Shown piece by piece: positions 7,818-17,315 of a DNA stretch of 64,000 nucleotides (its first letter is position 1; the number at the start of each line of letters is the position of its first letter). The notes beneath the pieces are model-generated. The model made no database searches. It was not told the origin of the DNA and worked only from the letters and a program-made list of their open reading frames with translations. Source of the stretch: Thermobaculum terrenum ATCC BAA-798 (GTDB taxonomy: Bacteria; Chloroflexota; Chloroflexia; Thermobaculales; Thermobaculaceae); NCBI RefSeq assembly GCF_000025005.1, contig NC_013525.1, positions 1,824,501 to 1,888,500 of the forward strand. Direction: 5' to 3'. A program made the translations under genes and the position numbers.

Positions 7818-8135
7818 TTAGTCGAGGTATATTTCTAGATCATCTCCATTTACGCGGATTTGATAGACAGGAACCGGTCTCACCGCCGGTAAACTTCTTG
7901 GACGGCCAGTTCTTATGTCAAACTGAGAGCCGTGGAGAGGACACTCAACTAAGTATTCATCTGGATAAAATTCACCTTCAGATAAACGAGCATACTCATG
8001 CGAGCATATGTCGGAGATGGCATAATATTCGCCATCTACCTCATATATGCCTATCTCCTTTCCTTGCAGCTCTACATGCTTGACCTCGCCTGGCCTTATA
8101 TCCTTAGTTTTAGCAACAGCATACCACTGCCCCAT
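7818..8135 (-). CDS. Rieske-type [2Fe-2S] ferredoxin
   Basis: 105 residues. The cluster motifs are CSH in ISDICSHEYARLSEG and CPLHGSQF, giving the two-Cys/two-His ligation of a Rieske cluster. The overall form (WYAVAKTKDI...VKHVELQGKEIGIYEVDGEYYAI...VPVYQIRVNGDDLEIYL) matches the soluble small ferredoxin subunits of dioxygenase systems and SUF-linked Rieske proteins. No dioxygenase genes are nearby. As last gene of the suf operon it is probably an electron carrier or an accessory to cluster assembly; that role is inferred from position. Confidence 0.9.
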   Translation of the reverse strand: MGQWYAVAKTKDIRPGEVKHVELQGKEIGIYEVDGEYYAISDICSHEYARLSEGEFYPDEYLVECPLHGSQFDIRTGRPRSLPAVRPVPVYQIRVNGDDLEIYLD

Positions 8136-8186
8136 ACAGGAATAACTCTCCCATAGGTAATAAAGTCATAAAATAAGGACTAATGA

Positions 8187-8573
8187 CTAGAGGTCCTCAT
8201 CAGTGTGAGGAATACCGTAGACCGCACCTTTGAGCACTTTCAGACTAAGGAGAGCGCACTTGACTCTAACAGGACTCAGCTGTATCCCCAGCATGTCAAG
8301 CACATCCTCTTTAGATATCTGCTTGACTTCCTCCAGAGGTTTACCTTCTACCATCTCAGTTAGCATCGAGGCTGAGGCCTGAGATATCGCACATCCCCTG
8401 CCTGAGAATTTAACCTCTTCAACCACATCATCTCTGATGCGGAGATCTATCCTGATCTCATCGCCGCAGAGAGGATTAGAGTCTTCATACGATAGGTCAG
8501 GATTATCTATTGTCCCTTTATTGCGTGGATTCCTGTAATGATCCAGTATGTACTCTCTGTAGAAATCTTCCAT
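8187..8573 (-). CDS. sufU: SufU zinc-dependent sulfurtransferase
   Basis: 128 residues. It accepts persulfide sulfur from SufS for SufBCD. Conserved Zn-site elements are C36-G-D38 (PLCGDE), C61 (GRGCAISQASASM) and a third Cys in RVKCALLSLKVL near the C-terminus, the Cys/Asp/Cys/Cys set of SufU. The opening MEDFYREYILDHYRNPRNKG is typical. It lies 39 bp downstream of sufS. Confidence 0.95.
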   Translation of the reverse strand: MEDFYREYILDHYRNPRNKGTIDNPDLSYEDSNPLCGDEIRIDLRIRDDVVEEVKFSGRGCAISQASASMLTEMVEGKPLEEVKQISKEDVLDMLGIQLSPVRVKCALLSLKVLKGAVYGIPHTDEDL

Positions 8574-8612
8574 ACCAAACCTTAGTTCAAAGTAATCTAA
8601 CCAGTAATTCTA

Positions 8613-9866
8613 CTATAGTTTGAACACCTCTCGGGCCTTCCAAAGTCCTTCGACCAAGGCGTCGACATCCTCTTTGGTGTTGTAGATATAGAAGCTGGCT
8701 CTAGTGGTAGCTGCGCAACCCAATCTCTCCATAAGAGGTTGAGCACAGTGGTGACCAGCCCTGACAGCTATATTTTCCTGATCCAGAATATGTGCGAGAT
8801 CATGGGGATGTATATCCCCAAGATTGAAGCTAACGGCACTTCCATGGTCCTTGGCTGGCGGACCATACAGCACTAGATCTGGCACCTGTGATAGCTGCTC
8901 TAGTGCGTATTCTACCAATTCCCGCTCATGCTCTCGGACGTTCTCCATACCTATAGCCGAAAGATAATCTACTGCTACTCCCAGCCCAATTACTCCAGCT
9001 ATATGAGGAGTTCCAGCCTCAAACTTCCAGGGCAGATCGTTGTAGCGGGTCCACTCTAGATGGACCTCCCTTATCATGTCACCACCACCAAAGAATGGTG
9101 GCATCGACTCAAGCAGTTCCCTCTTACCATAAAGAACCCCTATGCCAGTTGGGCCTAACATCTTATGGCCGGTGAAGGCCACGAAGTCTGCATCCCATTT
9201 CTGAACATCGACTGGCATGTGAGGTGCAGCCTGTGCTGCGTCGACCAACACTAAGGTGCCCACGGAGTGCGCAGCTTTTACTATCTCCTCAATGGGATTT
9301 ATGGTACCTAGCACATTGGAAGCCGCAGTTACGGCCAAAATCTTTGGCCGTAACTGCAACACCCTATCTATATCCTCCCATCTGAGATAACCATCATCTG
9401 TGATGTGAACGAATTCCAGTCTAGCACCAGTCATCTGGGAAAGAATTTGCCAGGGAACTATGTTGGAGTGATGTTCCATTTCAGTGAAAACTATGATATC
9501 TCCCTGACGAACATTAGCTCTTCCCCAGCTATAAGCCACAAGGTTAATAGACCCAGTAGCGTTGGAGGTGAATATGACCTCTTTAGGACTGCGAGCGTTG
9601 ATAAACTTCTGGATCTTGACCCTGGCTTCTTCGTAGCGAGCAGTAGACTCCTCGCTCAGTTTATATACTCCACGGTGAACGTTAGCGTTGTACCGGCTGT
9701 AATACTCATTGAGCGCGTCTATGACGACCTTAGGTTTCTGGCTTGTAGCACCGCTATCTAGGTAGACAAGCCTTTTACCATTGTGGGATTGCTGGAGTAC
9801 TGGGAAATCATTGCGTATCGAATCCCAATCAACGGTTTGCGCTCTAGTAGTAGTCGAAACAGCCAT
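8613..9866 (-). CDS. sufS: SufS cysteine desulfurase
   Basis: About 417 residues from ATG 9866, with GGAG 8 bases upstream inside the end of sufD; an in-frame GTG at 9875 would overlap the sufD stop. This is a PLP enzyme converting cysteine to alanine and a persulfide. The PLP lysine is in FTGHKMLGPTGIGVLYG, the H in TEMEHHSNIVPW stacks on PLP, and the catalytic cysteine is in RAGHHCAQPLM. Group II length and motifs identify SufS rather than IscS. Translation is coupled to sufD. Confidence 0.97.
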   Translation of the reverse strand: MAVSTTTRAQTVDWDSIRNDFPVLQQSHNGKRLVYLDSGATSQKPKVVIDALNEYYSRYNANVHRGVYKLSEESTARYEEARVKIQKFINARSPKEVIFTSNATGSINLVAYSWGRANVRQGDIIVFTEMEHHSNIVPWQILSQMTGARLEFVHITDDGYLRWEDIDRVLQLRPKILAVTAASNVLGTINPIEEIVKAAHSVGTLVLVDAAQAAPHMPVDVQKWDADFVAFTGHKMLGPTGIGVLYGKRELLESMPPFFGGGDMIREVHLEWTRYNDLPWKFEAGTPHIAGVIGLGVAVDYLSAIGMENVREHERELVEYALEQLSQVPDLVLYGPPAKDHGSAVSFNLGDIHPHDLAHILDQENIAVRAGHHCAQPLMERLGCAATTRASFYIYNTKEDVDALVEGLWKAREVFKL

Positions 9867-9871
9867 AGTTA

Positions 9872-11176
9872 TCACTCCATTTTCTTATCTATAGCAGCCA
9901 GAAGTCTGTCTCTTACTCCCTCAAGCGGGATTCTATTCACTATTGGCTCAAAGAAGCCATCAACTATCATCCTCTCGGCAGCTTTCCTACTAAGCCCTCG
10001 AGCCATCAGGTAGAAGAGCTGTTCTTTATCTATGGGACCAACGCTCGCACCATGGCTACAGCGTACATCGTTGGCCTCTATTTCAAGATTAGGAATAGAG
10101 TCAGCGCGTGCGCTGTCGGATAGCAACAGGTTGCGATTTGTCTGGTAGGCATCCGTCTTCTGAGCTCCAGGTCTGACCTTAATAAGCCCACTAAAGACAG
10201 CTCTTGCTGTATCCTTCAGCACACCTTTGTATAGAAGGTCACTTGTACAGTTAGGTTGAGCATGATCCTGAAGAGTGTGGTAATCAAAGAACTGAGAATC
10301 ATCGCCGAAGTATATACCAAGCAGCTCAGAAACTCCGCCCTTCTCGGCCATGATAGTCTCTACGTTAGACTTAGAAAGTTTACCGCCGAGACCTATGTTT
10401 AGGCTGTTTTCCTGAGCATCTTTTAGTACTTTGTGTCTCTGTACGAGGAAGTGCCAGAAGTTTCTTCCCAGTTCCTGCACGCTTACATACCGTAGTTGCG
10501 ATCCTTCACCTGCCACTACTTCGGCTCCAGCAACACTCAGGGACTCCGGCTCATCCTTCCAGTCTTCGGTATAATAGCGCTCTATGATGGCCAGACTGGA
10601 GCCCCTCTCAGCCACCACTAAGGATCTGGGGAACACAGCTAGCCCCGGGCTACTGAGCGTGAAACTGATCTGCACTGGCAGGTCTACTTGGACATTATTA
10701 GGAACGTATACAAAGACTCCATTACCAAAAGCATTAGCCAAGGCAGCAAATTTACTGTAGGCATCAGGCACTACTGAGAAAAGATACTGCCTAAGCAAAT
10801 CAGGATACTCCCTGGCAGCTGTTGAGAGATCGGTCATTATTACCCCTTTAGCTGCCAGAGAATCATCTAGCCAAGATTGAACTAGCCTGCCATCCACAAA
10901 CTGAGCGAAGCCACTTCTATGGTCCTCAGAGCTCTCAGGTAGATAGCTAGAGGATGCTTCTAGTGGAACCTGGAAATTATCGAAGTTGAGAGCCCGAATA
11001 TCCGTTCTTCGCCACTCTTCATCCTGTAGCGTGGGCATTGGAGTATTTTCAAATGCCTCCCAAGCCCTAAGTCTGAGGTCTCTAAACCACTCGGGCTCAT
11101 TCAAGGATTCTGAAAGATTAATCACCGTCTCGCGTGAAATGCGACCTGTATTGATAGCTGTTCTCGTAACTTCCAT
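9872..11176 (-). CDS. sufD: SufD, Fe-S scaffold subunit
   Basis: About 434 residues from ATG 11176 (GAAGGGAG just upstream). A longer open frame to 11236 would run into the hairpin at 11219-11247 and lacks a ribosome site. The C-terminal beta-helix core includes FFDYHTLQDHAQPNCTSDLLYKG, GLIKVRPGAQKTDAYQTNRNLLLS and the end motif NDVRCSHGASVGPIDKEQLFYLMARGL, which carries the conserved Cys/His of the SufBCD complex. It pairs with SufB and SufC to assemble clusters de novo. Confidence 0.95.
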   Translation of the reverse strand: MEVTRTAINTGRISRETVINLSESLNEPEWFRDLRLRAWEAFENTPMPTLQDEEWRRTDIRALNFDNFQVPLEASSSYLPESSEDHRSGFAQFVDGRLVQSWLDDSLAAKGVIMTDLSTAAREYPDLLRQYLFSVVPDAYSKFAALANAFGNGVFVYVPNNVQVDLPVQISFTLSSPGLAVFPRSLVVAERGSSLAIIERYYTEDWKDEPESLSVAGAEVVAGEGSQLRYVSVQELGRNFWHFLVQRHKVLKDAQENSLNIGLGGKLSKSNVETIMAEKGGVSELLGIYFGDDSQFFDYHTLQDHAQPNCTSDLLYKGVLKDTARAVFSGLIKVRPGAQKTDAYQTNRNLLLSDSARADSIPNLEIEANDVRCSHGASVGPIDKEQLFYLMARGLSRKAAERMIVDGFFEPIVNRIPLEGVRDRLLAAIDKKME

Positions 11177-11218
11177 CCCTCTCCCTTCAACCAACTGAAT
11201 TGATAATATCTGGGGGCT

Positions 11219-11247
11219 CTGGGAAGAGGGGAACACCCTCTTCCCAG
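11219..11247 (-). other. Intercistronic hairpin between sufB and sufD
   Basis: A perfect 12-base inverted repeat, CTGGGAAGAGGG and CCCTCTTCCCAG, with a 5-base loop. It lies between the sufB stop (11258) and the sufD start (11176). No run of T follows on the minus strand, so it is not a classical terminator; an RNA-stability or partial-attenuation element is more likely. Confidence 0.75.
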
Positions 11248-11257
11248 CAAGGTTTCA

Positions 11258-12667
11258 CTATCCTACGGAGCCTTCCATCTCCAACTGGATAAGCCTATTG
11301 AGCTCAACAGCATACTCCATCGGGAGCTCCTTTGCGATGGGCTCGATAAAGCCCGTCACTATCATGCTGTAGGCTTCAGCTTCGGATATACCCCTACTCA
11401 TCAGGTAGAAGAGCTGCTCTTCGCCAACCTTACTAACGGTTGCTTCGTGACCTATCTCTACCTGGTCGTTCTCAATCTCAATGTATGGGTAGGTATCCGT
11501 TCGGCTTTCTTCATGGAGTAGCAGCGCATCGCAGCGCACGTTGCTCTTGCAGTGATGAGCATCCGGATACACCTTGAGAAGGCCGCGATAGCTAGCTCTA
11601 CCATCATTCTTGCTTATGGACTTCGAAGTAATGGTAGAAGTGGTATAAGGAGCCACATGTATGACCTTCCCACCTGCATCCTGATGCTGTCCATGACCCG
11701 CGAAGGCTACGGATAGGATCTCACCCTTAGCACCTGGCTCCATTAGATAGATCGATGGATACTTCATAGTCAGCTTAGAGCCAAGGTTACCATCAACCCA
11801 CTCCATAGTGGCATCCTTGTATGCCACAGCTCTCTTAGTAACCAGGTTGTACACATTCTTCGACCAGTTCTGTATAGTCGTGTAGCGAACCCTTGCCCCC
11901 TCTTTGACTATGATCTCGACCACAGCAGAGTGCAGGGAGTCAGTGCTGTAGACAGGTGCGGTACATCCTTCCACGTAGTGTACGTAGCTACCCTTGTCAG
12001 CTATGATCAAGGTGCGCTCGAACTGACCCATGTTCTCGGCATTTATACGGAAGTATGCCTGCAGGGGCAGCTCTACCTTGACGCCCTCAGGAACGTATAT
12101 AAATGAACCACCGCTCCATACGGCGCTGTTCAGAGCCGCGAATTTATTGTCGTTAGGCGGCACAACTGTACCAAAATACTCTTTGAACAGTTCAGGGTAT
12201 TCCTTCAATCCTGTATCTGTATCGAGGAATATAACTCCCTGAGACTCAAGCTCCTTCCTAAGGTTGTGATATACAACCTCGGACTCATACTGAGCACCAA
12301 CACCGGCTAGAAACTTCCGCTCAGCTTCAGGGATACCCAAGCGATCAAACGTCTGCTTGATATAGTCGGGCACTTCATCCCAGGACCTGCCCTGTCTTTC
12401 GACAGGCTTGACGTAGTAGTAGATATCATCGAAGTTGATCTCGCTCAGATCACCACCCCAGGTAGGCATTGGCCTCTTAAGGAAGTGATCTAGGGCCTTT
12501 AGCCGGAACTTAGTCATCCACTCCGGCTCACCTTTCATCCAGGAGATCTCTTTGACTACCTCGGGAGATAGCCCTTTGCGGCTCTTGAAAACATAGTTCT
12601 CAGGATCCTTAAAGCCGTACTCGTATCGATCTTCAGAATGCCTCAGCTCTTCTTCTGTTATAGCCAT
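11258..12667 (-). CDS. sufB: SufB, Fe-S scaffold subunit
   Basis: About 469 residues from ATG 12667, with GGAAGGAG 9 bases upstream; an extension to 12727 would overlap sufC and is unlikely. Characteristic blocks are [75 protein letters not shown] and [23 protein letters not shown]. SufB carries the nascent cluster and, with SufD, forms the beta-helix scaffold driven by SufC ATP hydrolysis. It lies 43 bp downstream of sufC. Confidence 0.97.
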   Translation of the reverse strand: MAITEEELRHSEDRYEYGFKDPENYVFKSRKGLSPEVVKEISWMKGEPEWMTKFRLKALDHFLKRPMPTWGGDLSEINFDDIYYYVKPVERQGRSWDEVPDYIKQTFDRLGIPEAERKFLAGVGAQYESEVVYHNLRKELESQGVIFLDTDTGLKEYPELFKEYFGTVVPPNDNKFAALNSAVWSGGSFIYVPEGVKVELPLQAYFRINAENMGQFERTLIIADKGSYVHYVEGCTAPVYSTDSLHSAVVEIIVKEGARVRYTTIQNWSKNVYNLVTKRAVAYKDATMEWVDGNLGSKLTMKYPSIYLMEPGAKGEILSVAFAGHGQHQDAGGKVIHVAPYTTSTITSKSISKNDGRASYRGLLKVYPDAHHCKSNVRCDALLLHEESRTDTYPYIEIENDQVEIGHEATVSKVGEEQLFYLMSRGISEAEAYSMIVTGFIEPIAKELPMEYAVELNRLIQLEMEGSVG

Positions 12668-12710
12668 TTTGCAAACTCCTTCCAAATTCCTAAACAGCCT
12701 AACAAGGTAG

Positions 12711-13484
12711 CTAGACTGCAGCCGCAAATTCCTGACGGACCCAATCGTAGCCCTTATCTTCTAGCTCCAGGGCTAGCTCGGGACCGCCAGAGGTAACGAT
12801 CCTGCCATCGACTAGTACGTGAACCACATCAGGCTTGATGTAATTGAGGATTCTTTGATAGTGCGTGATGAGCAGGACCGTCATATCTTTGGTCTTGAGG
12901 GTATTGACGCCATCAGCCACTATCCTAAGAGCGTCAATATCCAATCCAGAGTCGGTCTCATCCATAATGGCCAGTTTGGGTTCGAGCATAGCCATCTGCA
13001 AGATCTCAGCCCTCTTCTTCTCCCCTCCAGAGAAGCCGTCGTTTATGTATCTGCTGGCAAAGCTCCTATCCATCTTGAGCATGGCCATTTTCTCATTTAA
13101 CTTCTTGCGGAATTCGGGTACTGGCATGGGGGCCTCACCCCTGGCCTGACGTACAGCATTGACCGCACTACGCAGGAAGTTAGCCATGGTCACTCCTGGT
13201 ATAGCCATCGGGTACTGGAACGCTAGAAAGATGCCTCTTTGAGCCCTCTCATCCGGCTCAAGCTCGAGAATGCTTTCGCCCTCAAATAGTATGTCGCCTT
13301 CTGTAACTTCGTAGTTGGGGTGACCCGCAAGCGTATAGCTTAATGTACTCTTTCCAGAACCGTTGGGGCCCATGATAGCATGGACTTTACCTTTCTCAAG
13401 TTCGAGATCCAGCCCCCTGATGATTTCCTTGTCCTCTTCTGCTAACTTGACATGTAGATCCTTGATAACTAGCACCTTGTCCAT
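12711..13484 (-). CDS. sufC: SufC ATPase
   Basis: 257 residues, an ABC-type ATPase of the SUF complex. Walker [11 protein letters not shown]-loop in [11 protein letters not shown], signature [11 protein letters not shown], Walker [13 protein letters not shown] and the H-loop histidine in [10 protein letters not shown] are intact. There is no membrane segment, consistent with the soluble SufBCD machine. It is the first structural gene after the Rrf2 regulator, 29 bp downstream, with a purine-rich GGAGTGGAG ribosome site. Confidence 0.97.
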   Translation of the reverse strand: MDKVLVIKDLHVKLAEEDKEIIRGLDLELEKGKVHAIMGPNGSGKSTLSYTLAGHPNYEVTEGDILFEGESILELEPDERAQRGIFLAFQYPMAIPGVTMANFLRSAVNAVRQARGEAPMPVPEFRKKLNEKMAMLKMDRSFASRYINDGFSGGEKKRAEILQMAMLEPKLAIMDETDSGLDIDALRIVADGVNTLKTKDMTVLLITHYQRILNYIKPDVVHVLVDGRIVTSGGPELALELEDKGYDWVRQEFAAAV

Positions 13485-13513
13485 ATACCAACTCCACTCC
13501 GTAGTTATGATTT

Positions 13514-14050
13514 TTACTGACTAAGCCTATGATAAGATTCAGGTTTGTGCCCCAAGTGCAGTTGCAGCTTATGGGGTGTGATCTGGTTGCTGGAACAGCA
13601 CCCCTCTTCTCCCGCAGCTTCGCCTATATTGGCGATTTCAGAGAGTTTTGTAGAATCTAAAACCTGCCTGACCGCATCCCTAACTCTAGACCATAAAATC
13701 TGGGCCGAGCAATAATCACCTTTATAACAAGTAATCTCCGACTCGTCTTCAGTAGCGCACACCATGGGCACTATAGGACCTTCAAGAGACCTTATTATCT
13801 CACCCATGGTAATCTCTTCAGGTGGCTTTGCTAACTCATACCCACCCTTGGCGCCACGATGGCTCACAACCAACCCATCTCTGCGCAGGTTGGCTATAAG
13901 TTGTTCCAAGTAAGGCAAGGGCAAAAGTTCTTCTTCAGCTACACGTGCAAGTGATAGCGGTCCCTTACCATATTCCCGAGCCAGCATCATCATCAGTCTT
14001 ACGCCATACTCGGCCCTTATAGAAAAGAGTGCTCGTTCTCTAGCAACCAA
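13514..14050 (-). CDS. Rrf2-family Fe-S-sensing regulator of the suf operon
   Basis: 178 residues from TTG 14050, supported by AGGAGG with a 6-base spacer. The N-terminal winged helix reads [13 protein letters not shown]...[40 protein letters not shown]. Three cysteines C98, C108 and C114 sit where IscR-like proteins bind a [2Fe-2S] cluster (spacing C-x9-C-x5-C). A further CC pair lies near the C-terminus. Position at the head of sufCBDSU, and a palindrome over its own start, point to an autoregulated repressor tuned to Fe-S supply (IscR/SufR-like role, inferred). Confidence 0.93.
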   Translation of the reverse strand: MVARERALFSIRAEYGVRLMMMLAREYGKGPLSLARVAEEELLPLPYLEQLIANLRRDGLVVSHRGAKGGYELAKPPEEITMGEIIRSLEGPIVPMVCATEDESEITCYKGDYCSAQILWSRVRDAVRQVLDSTKLSEIANIGEAAGEEGCCSSNQITPHKLQLHLGHKPESYHRLSQ

Positions 14051-14073
14051 TTCCGACCTCCTAAGTCGGAATT
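14049..14073. promoter_or_regulatory. Palindrome over the suf promoter and rrf2 start (operator and/or RNA hairpin)
   Basis: Arms AATTCCGAC (14049-14057) and GTCGGAATT (14065-14073) are perfect 9-base inverted repeats around a 7-base centre. The GAC-N7-GTC core has the spacing of IscR type-1 sites. It directly follows the -10 and includes the first two bases of the TTG start. In the transcript the loop holds UUAGGAG, most of the Shine-Dalgarno sequence. Confidence 0.75.
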
Positions 14074-14082
14074 AGTATAGCA
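14074..14082 (-). promoter_or_regulatory. Extended -10 of the suf operon promoter
   Basis: On the minus strand TGCTATACT gives a TGN extended -10 with hexamer TATACT at 14079-14074, immediately before the palindrome. Transcription would start inside the palindrome. No convincing -35 hexamer is seen. Confidence 0.5.
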
Positions 14083-14177
14083 GATTTTCATCAGCTTTGC
14101 TAAGTGTACCTGCCACTTAAAGAGCTTTATAATTGGTAGAATAACCGCCGAAGAAACAAAATTCTTTAGGGGAGAAG

Positions 14178-15614
14178 ATGCCCAGGACTATACGGCCAGC
14201 GACCAAAATTGTAGCTACCATAGGTCCAGCGACCAGCAGCGAGACCATGATTCGTGCGCTGATAGAGGCAGGCGTCGACGTCTTCCGACTCAACTTCTCG
14301 CATTCCGATCCAGAGATGCATGCCTCTGTCGCTAAGTCTATCAGAAAGATCTCTTCTCTTTTAGATATCCCTGTATCCATATTGCAAGATCTTCAAGGAC
14401 CCAAGATAAGAGTAGGAGAGTTCGAAGGTGGTGGACCTATAACGCTGAGTGCAGGCGACAGGATCACTCTAACCAGCAGACCGGTGTTGGGGAATGCCAA
14501 GCTAGTACCCACTACTTATGAGCATATAGCAGAGGATACCAAGCCGGGAGACATAATACTCCTTGATGACGGCAACCTCGAGTTAAGGGTTCTAGACTCG
14601 AAGGATACCGATGTGTTGTGTGAAGTAGTACGAGGGGGGTTCCTTTATGAGCACAAGGGAATAAACCTTCCGGGAGTACCCCTCAGCACTCCCGCACTGA
14701 CCGAAAAGGATATTCAGGACCTAAAGATAGGGCGTGAACTAGAAGTAGACTATGTGGCGCTAAGCTTCGTTAGGAAACCATCTGACGTAGAGCTAGCCAA
14801 GAAAGTGCTAAGAGACTTAGATTCAGATGCTCCAGTGATATCAAAGCTCGAGAAGCCTGAGGCCATAGCCAATCTAGACGACATCCTCTGTGTAAGTGAT
14901 GGAGTAATGGTAGCTCGCGGTGACCTTGGAGTTGAGATGCCGCCTGAAAGAGTACCCATAATTCAGAAGCAGGTAATAAGGAAATGTCAGGAAAGAGGAC
15001 TCCCAGCTATAACAGCCACCCAGATGTTGGAGAGCATGATCTCAAGTCCCAGACCCACTAGAGCAGAGGCAAGCGATGTCGCCAATGCGATTCTAGATGG
15101 GACGGATGCTGTAATGCTCTCTGGAGAGACAGCCGTAGGCAAATATCCAGTTGAAGCTGTACGCATGATGAGAAGAATAGCCATGGAGACCGAGAAGAGC
15201 ATACCAACGCGAAAGACGGAGTCCTTCACCAACATGAATCCAGTTCGTGCTCTCAGTGACGCAGCATGTTCCATGGCTGAGGATTTACCCGAAGTGTGTG
15301 CTGTAGTTCCCATGACCAGGAGCGGTTACACCGCCCAGATTATGAGTAGCACTAGAGTTAGTGTGCCTATTCTTGCCTATACATATTCAGAAAAAGTAAG
15401 GCGAAGACTGGCGCTCTGGTGGGGTGTAAGAGCACTGCTAATGCCTAAGCAAGACAGGATTGAAGACTCTGTAGCCTGGGTAGAACAAGACTTGCTGGAC
15501 CGTGGCTACGTAGAACCTGGATCTATGATATTGATAACTGGTGGCATGCCTATTCCAGGTCCAACAAAAACTAACTTCATCAAGTTGCACGTAGTCGCAG
15601 GGTCGGACACTTAG
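14178..15614 (+). CDS. pyk: Pyruvate kinase
   Basis: 478 residues; converts phosphoenolpyruvate and ADP to pyruvate and ATP at the end of glycolysis. Motifs: RPATKIVATIGPATSS, VFRLNFSHSDPEMH, LQDLQGPKIRVGEF, the catalytic lysine in ISKLEKPEAI, metal-binding VMVARGDLGVEM and TATQMLESMI with PTRAEASDVANAILDGTDAVMLSGETA. The C-terminal allosteric domain is present without an extra PEP-utiliser domain. It has GGGGAGAAG before ATG, diverges from the suf regulator, and is followed 38 bp on by gpmI, forming a lower-glycolysis pair. Confidence 0.98.
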   Translation: MPRTIRPATKIVATIGPATSSETMIRALIEAGVDVFRLNFSHSDPEMHASVAKSIRKISSLLDIPVSILQDLQGPKIRVGEFEGGGPITLSAGDRITLTSRPVLGNAKLVPTTYEHIAEDTKPGDIILLDDGNLELRVLDSKDTDVLCEVVRGGFLYEHKGINLPGVPLSTPALTEKDIQDLKIGRELEVDYVALSFVRKPSDVELAKKVLRDLDSDAPVISKLEKPEAIANLDDILCVSDGVMVARGDLGVEMPPERVPIIQKQVIRKCQERGLPAITATQMLESMISSPRPTRAEASDVANAILDGTDAVMLSGETAVGKYPVEAVRMMRRIAMETEKSIPTRKTESFTNMNPVRALSDAACSMAEDLPEVCAVVPMTRSGYTAQIMSSTRVSVPILAYTYSEKVRRRLALWWGVRALLMPKQDRIEDSVAWVEQDLLDRGYVEPGSMILITGGMPIPGPTKTNFIKLHVVAGSDT

Positions 15615-15652
15615 CCATTATGGAGAAAGAATAAACCATAGGGAGGAAGAGG

Positions 15653-17188
15653 TTGCCATACAGGCCAACAGTGCTAATCATCATGGATGGATGGGGTATA
15701 GCCCCAGAAGGCGAGGGTAACGCGGTCCATCTTGCACGTACTCCGAACTATGACCAGCTGTCTAGCTGCTGCCCATTCACTACTTTGCAAGCTTCTGGTG
15801 AGGCTGTGGGGTTGCCTAAAGGGCAGATGGGCAACTCTGAGGTAGGTCACCTCAATATCGGCGCTGGTTACGTCGTGCTACAGGACATGCCAAGGATAGA
15901 TAAGTCTATAAAAGATGGTAGTTTCTATCGGAATCCCGCACTACTTAGTGCCATTGATAGCGCCAAGGAGAACAATGCCACATTACACTTGATGGGACTA
16001 TTCAGCCCAGGGGGTGTGCATAGTCACTACAACCACTTGAAGGCCCTAATCGACATGGCCAAGCAAAATGGGCTCGATAGAGTTGCTGTACATGCCTTCC
16101 TGGACGGCAGAGATACACCACCCAAGAGCGCCCTGGATTACTTGCGCCATTGGATGCCCATATTCAAACAATCGGGTGTAAAACTAGCCAGCATAATTGG
16201 CCGTTATTACGCCATGGACAGGGATAAAAGATGGGACAGGACCAAGTTAGCCTATGACCTTTTGACCAAGGGGATAGGCGAGCAAACAAGTAATCCTATC
16301 GCCGCCCTCGAAAAATCTTACCAGGAAGGTATCACAGATGAATTCGTAAAGCCTATAGCCGTAGTGGATAATGGCTCTCCCGTAACTGTTAGACCGGGGG
16401 ATAGCATAATCTTCTACAACTTCAGAGCCGACAGAGCACGGCAGCTGACTCGAGCATTTGTAGATCCTAACTTCAAAGAGTTCGAGCGCGACGTATATAT
16501 TACACCTCTATACTACGTTACTATGACTGAATACGACCCTCAGATACCGGTAAGCGGTGTAGTTTTCAGAGCCTTCGATGTTGCTCATCCATTAGCCGAA
16601 GTTGTTTCCGAGGCTGGGCTCTCACAATTCCACGCTGCTGAAACCGAAAAATATGCTCATGTTACCTACTTTATCAATGGCGGGAGAGAGAAGCCCTTCG
16701 AAGGAGAGGAAAGGTTATTGGTGCCTTCCCCTAAGGTGCCTACTTACGACCTTCAACCCGAGATGAGCGCACCAGAGCTTGCGCAGAAAGTGGCAGAGCG
16801 CATAAGGCAGAAGAAAGATGGGTTGATTATAGTCAACTTTGCGAATCCTGACATGGTAGGTCACACGGGCGTTATATCCGCCGCAGTAAAAGCCTGCGAA
16901 ACCGTGGATCAGGGAGTTGGTGAGTTGGTGAAGGCAACTACGGAGGTCGGTGGAGCAGCACTCATCATAGCCGATCATGGTAACGCCGAGACCATGCTTA
17001 TGGAAGATGGCACCCCATGTACAACACATACTACTAATCCAGTTCCATGTATACTCGTAGGAGTCAGTAAAGTTAGGGGACTAAGAGCAGGGGGCAAGCT
17101 TGCCGACGTGGCGCCAACCCTACTCGACCTAATAGGAATACCCCCTCATCCAGATATGACTGGCTCCAGCTTAATTATCTGGGATTAG
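15653..17188 (+). CDS. gpmI: 2,3-bisphosphoglycerate-independent phosphoglycerate mutase
   Basis: 511 residues from TTG 15653 behind a strong GGGAGGAAGAGG. Interconverts 3- and 2-phosphoglycerate through a phosphoserine. The alkaline-phosphatase-like metal sites are visible at IIMDGWG, the catalytic serine in KGQMGNSEVGHLNIGAG, VHAFLDGRDTPP, NPDMVGHTG and IADHGNAETM. Length is typical of the Mn-dependent GpmI family. It probably shares the pyk transcript. Confidence 0.98.
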   Translation: MPYRPTVLIIMDGWGIAPEGEGNAVHLARTPNYDQLSSCCPFTTLQASGEAVGLPKGQMGNSEVGHLNIGAGYVVLQDMPRIDKSIKDGSFYRNPALLSAIDSAKENNATLHLMGLFSPGGVHSHYNHLKALIDMAKQNGLDRVAVHAFLDGRDTPPKSALDYLRHWMPIFKQSGVKLASIIGRYYAMDRDKRWDRTKLAYDLLTKGIGEQTSNPIAALEKSYQEGITDEFVKPIAVVDNGSPVTVRPGDSIIFYNFRADRARQLTRAFVDPNFKEFERDVYITPLYYVTMTEYDPQIPVSGVVFRAFDVAHPLAEVVSEAGLSQFHAAETEKYAHVTYFINGGREKPFEGEERLLVPSPKVPTYDLQPEMSAPELAQKVAERIRQKKDGLIIVNFANPDMVGHTGVISAAVKACETVDQGVGELVKATTEVGGAALIIADHGNAETMLMEDGTPCTTHTTNPVPCILVGVSKVRGLRAGGKLADVAPTLLDLIGIPPHPDMTGSSLIIWD

Positions 17189-17315
17189 TCTTACTAACCT
17201 CCTGCTTTTACGATGCTTTTAGCGCTCTGGCTGATCCTTTAATGCCCTCTTTTACTCTTGATGCTTATGATGAGTTCGTACTTAGAAAGGAATCGGAGAC
17301 ACAAGGAGAGGGCAA

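Noticed and set aside
11177-11236. Longer N-terminus for SufD
   Set aside because: It would place the 12-bp hairpin inside the coding region and has no ribosome site; ATG 11176 has a good one.
14101-14119. TAAGTG/CACTTA inverted repeat between suf and pyk
   Set aside because: Six-base arms with no relation to a promoter element; could be chance.
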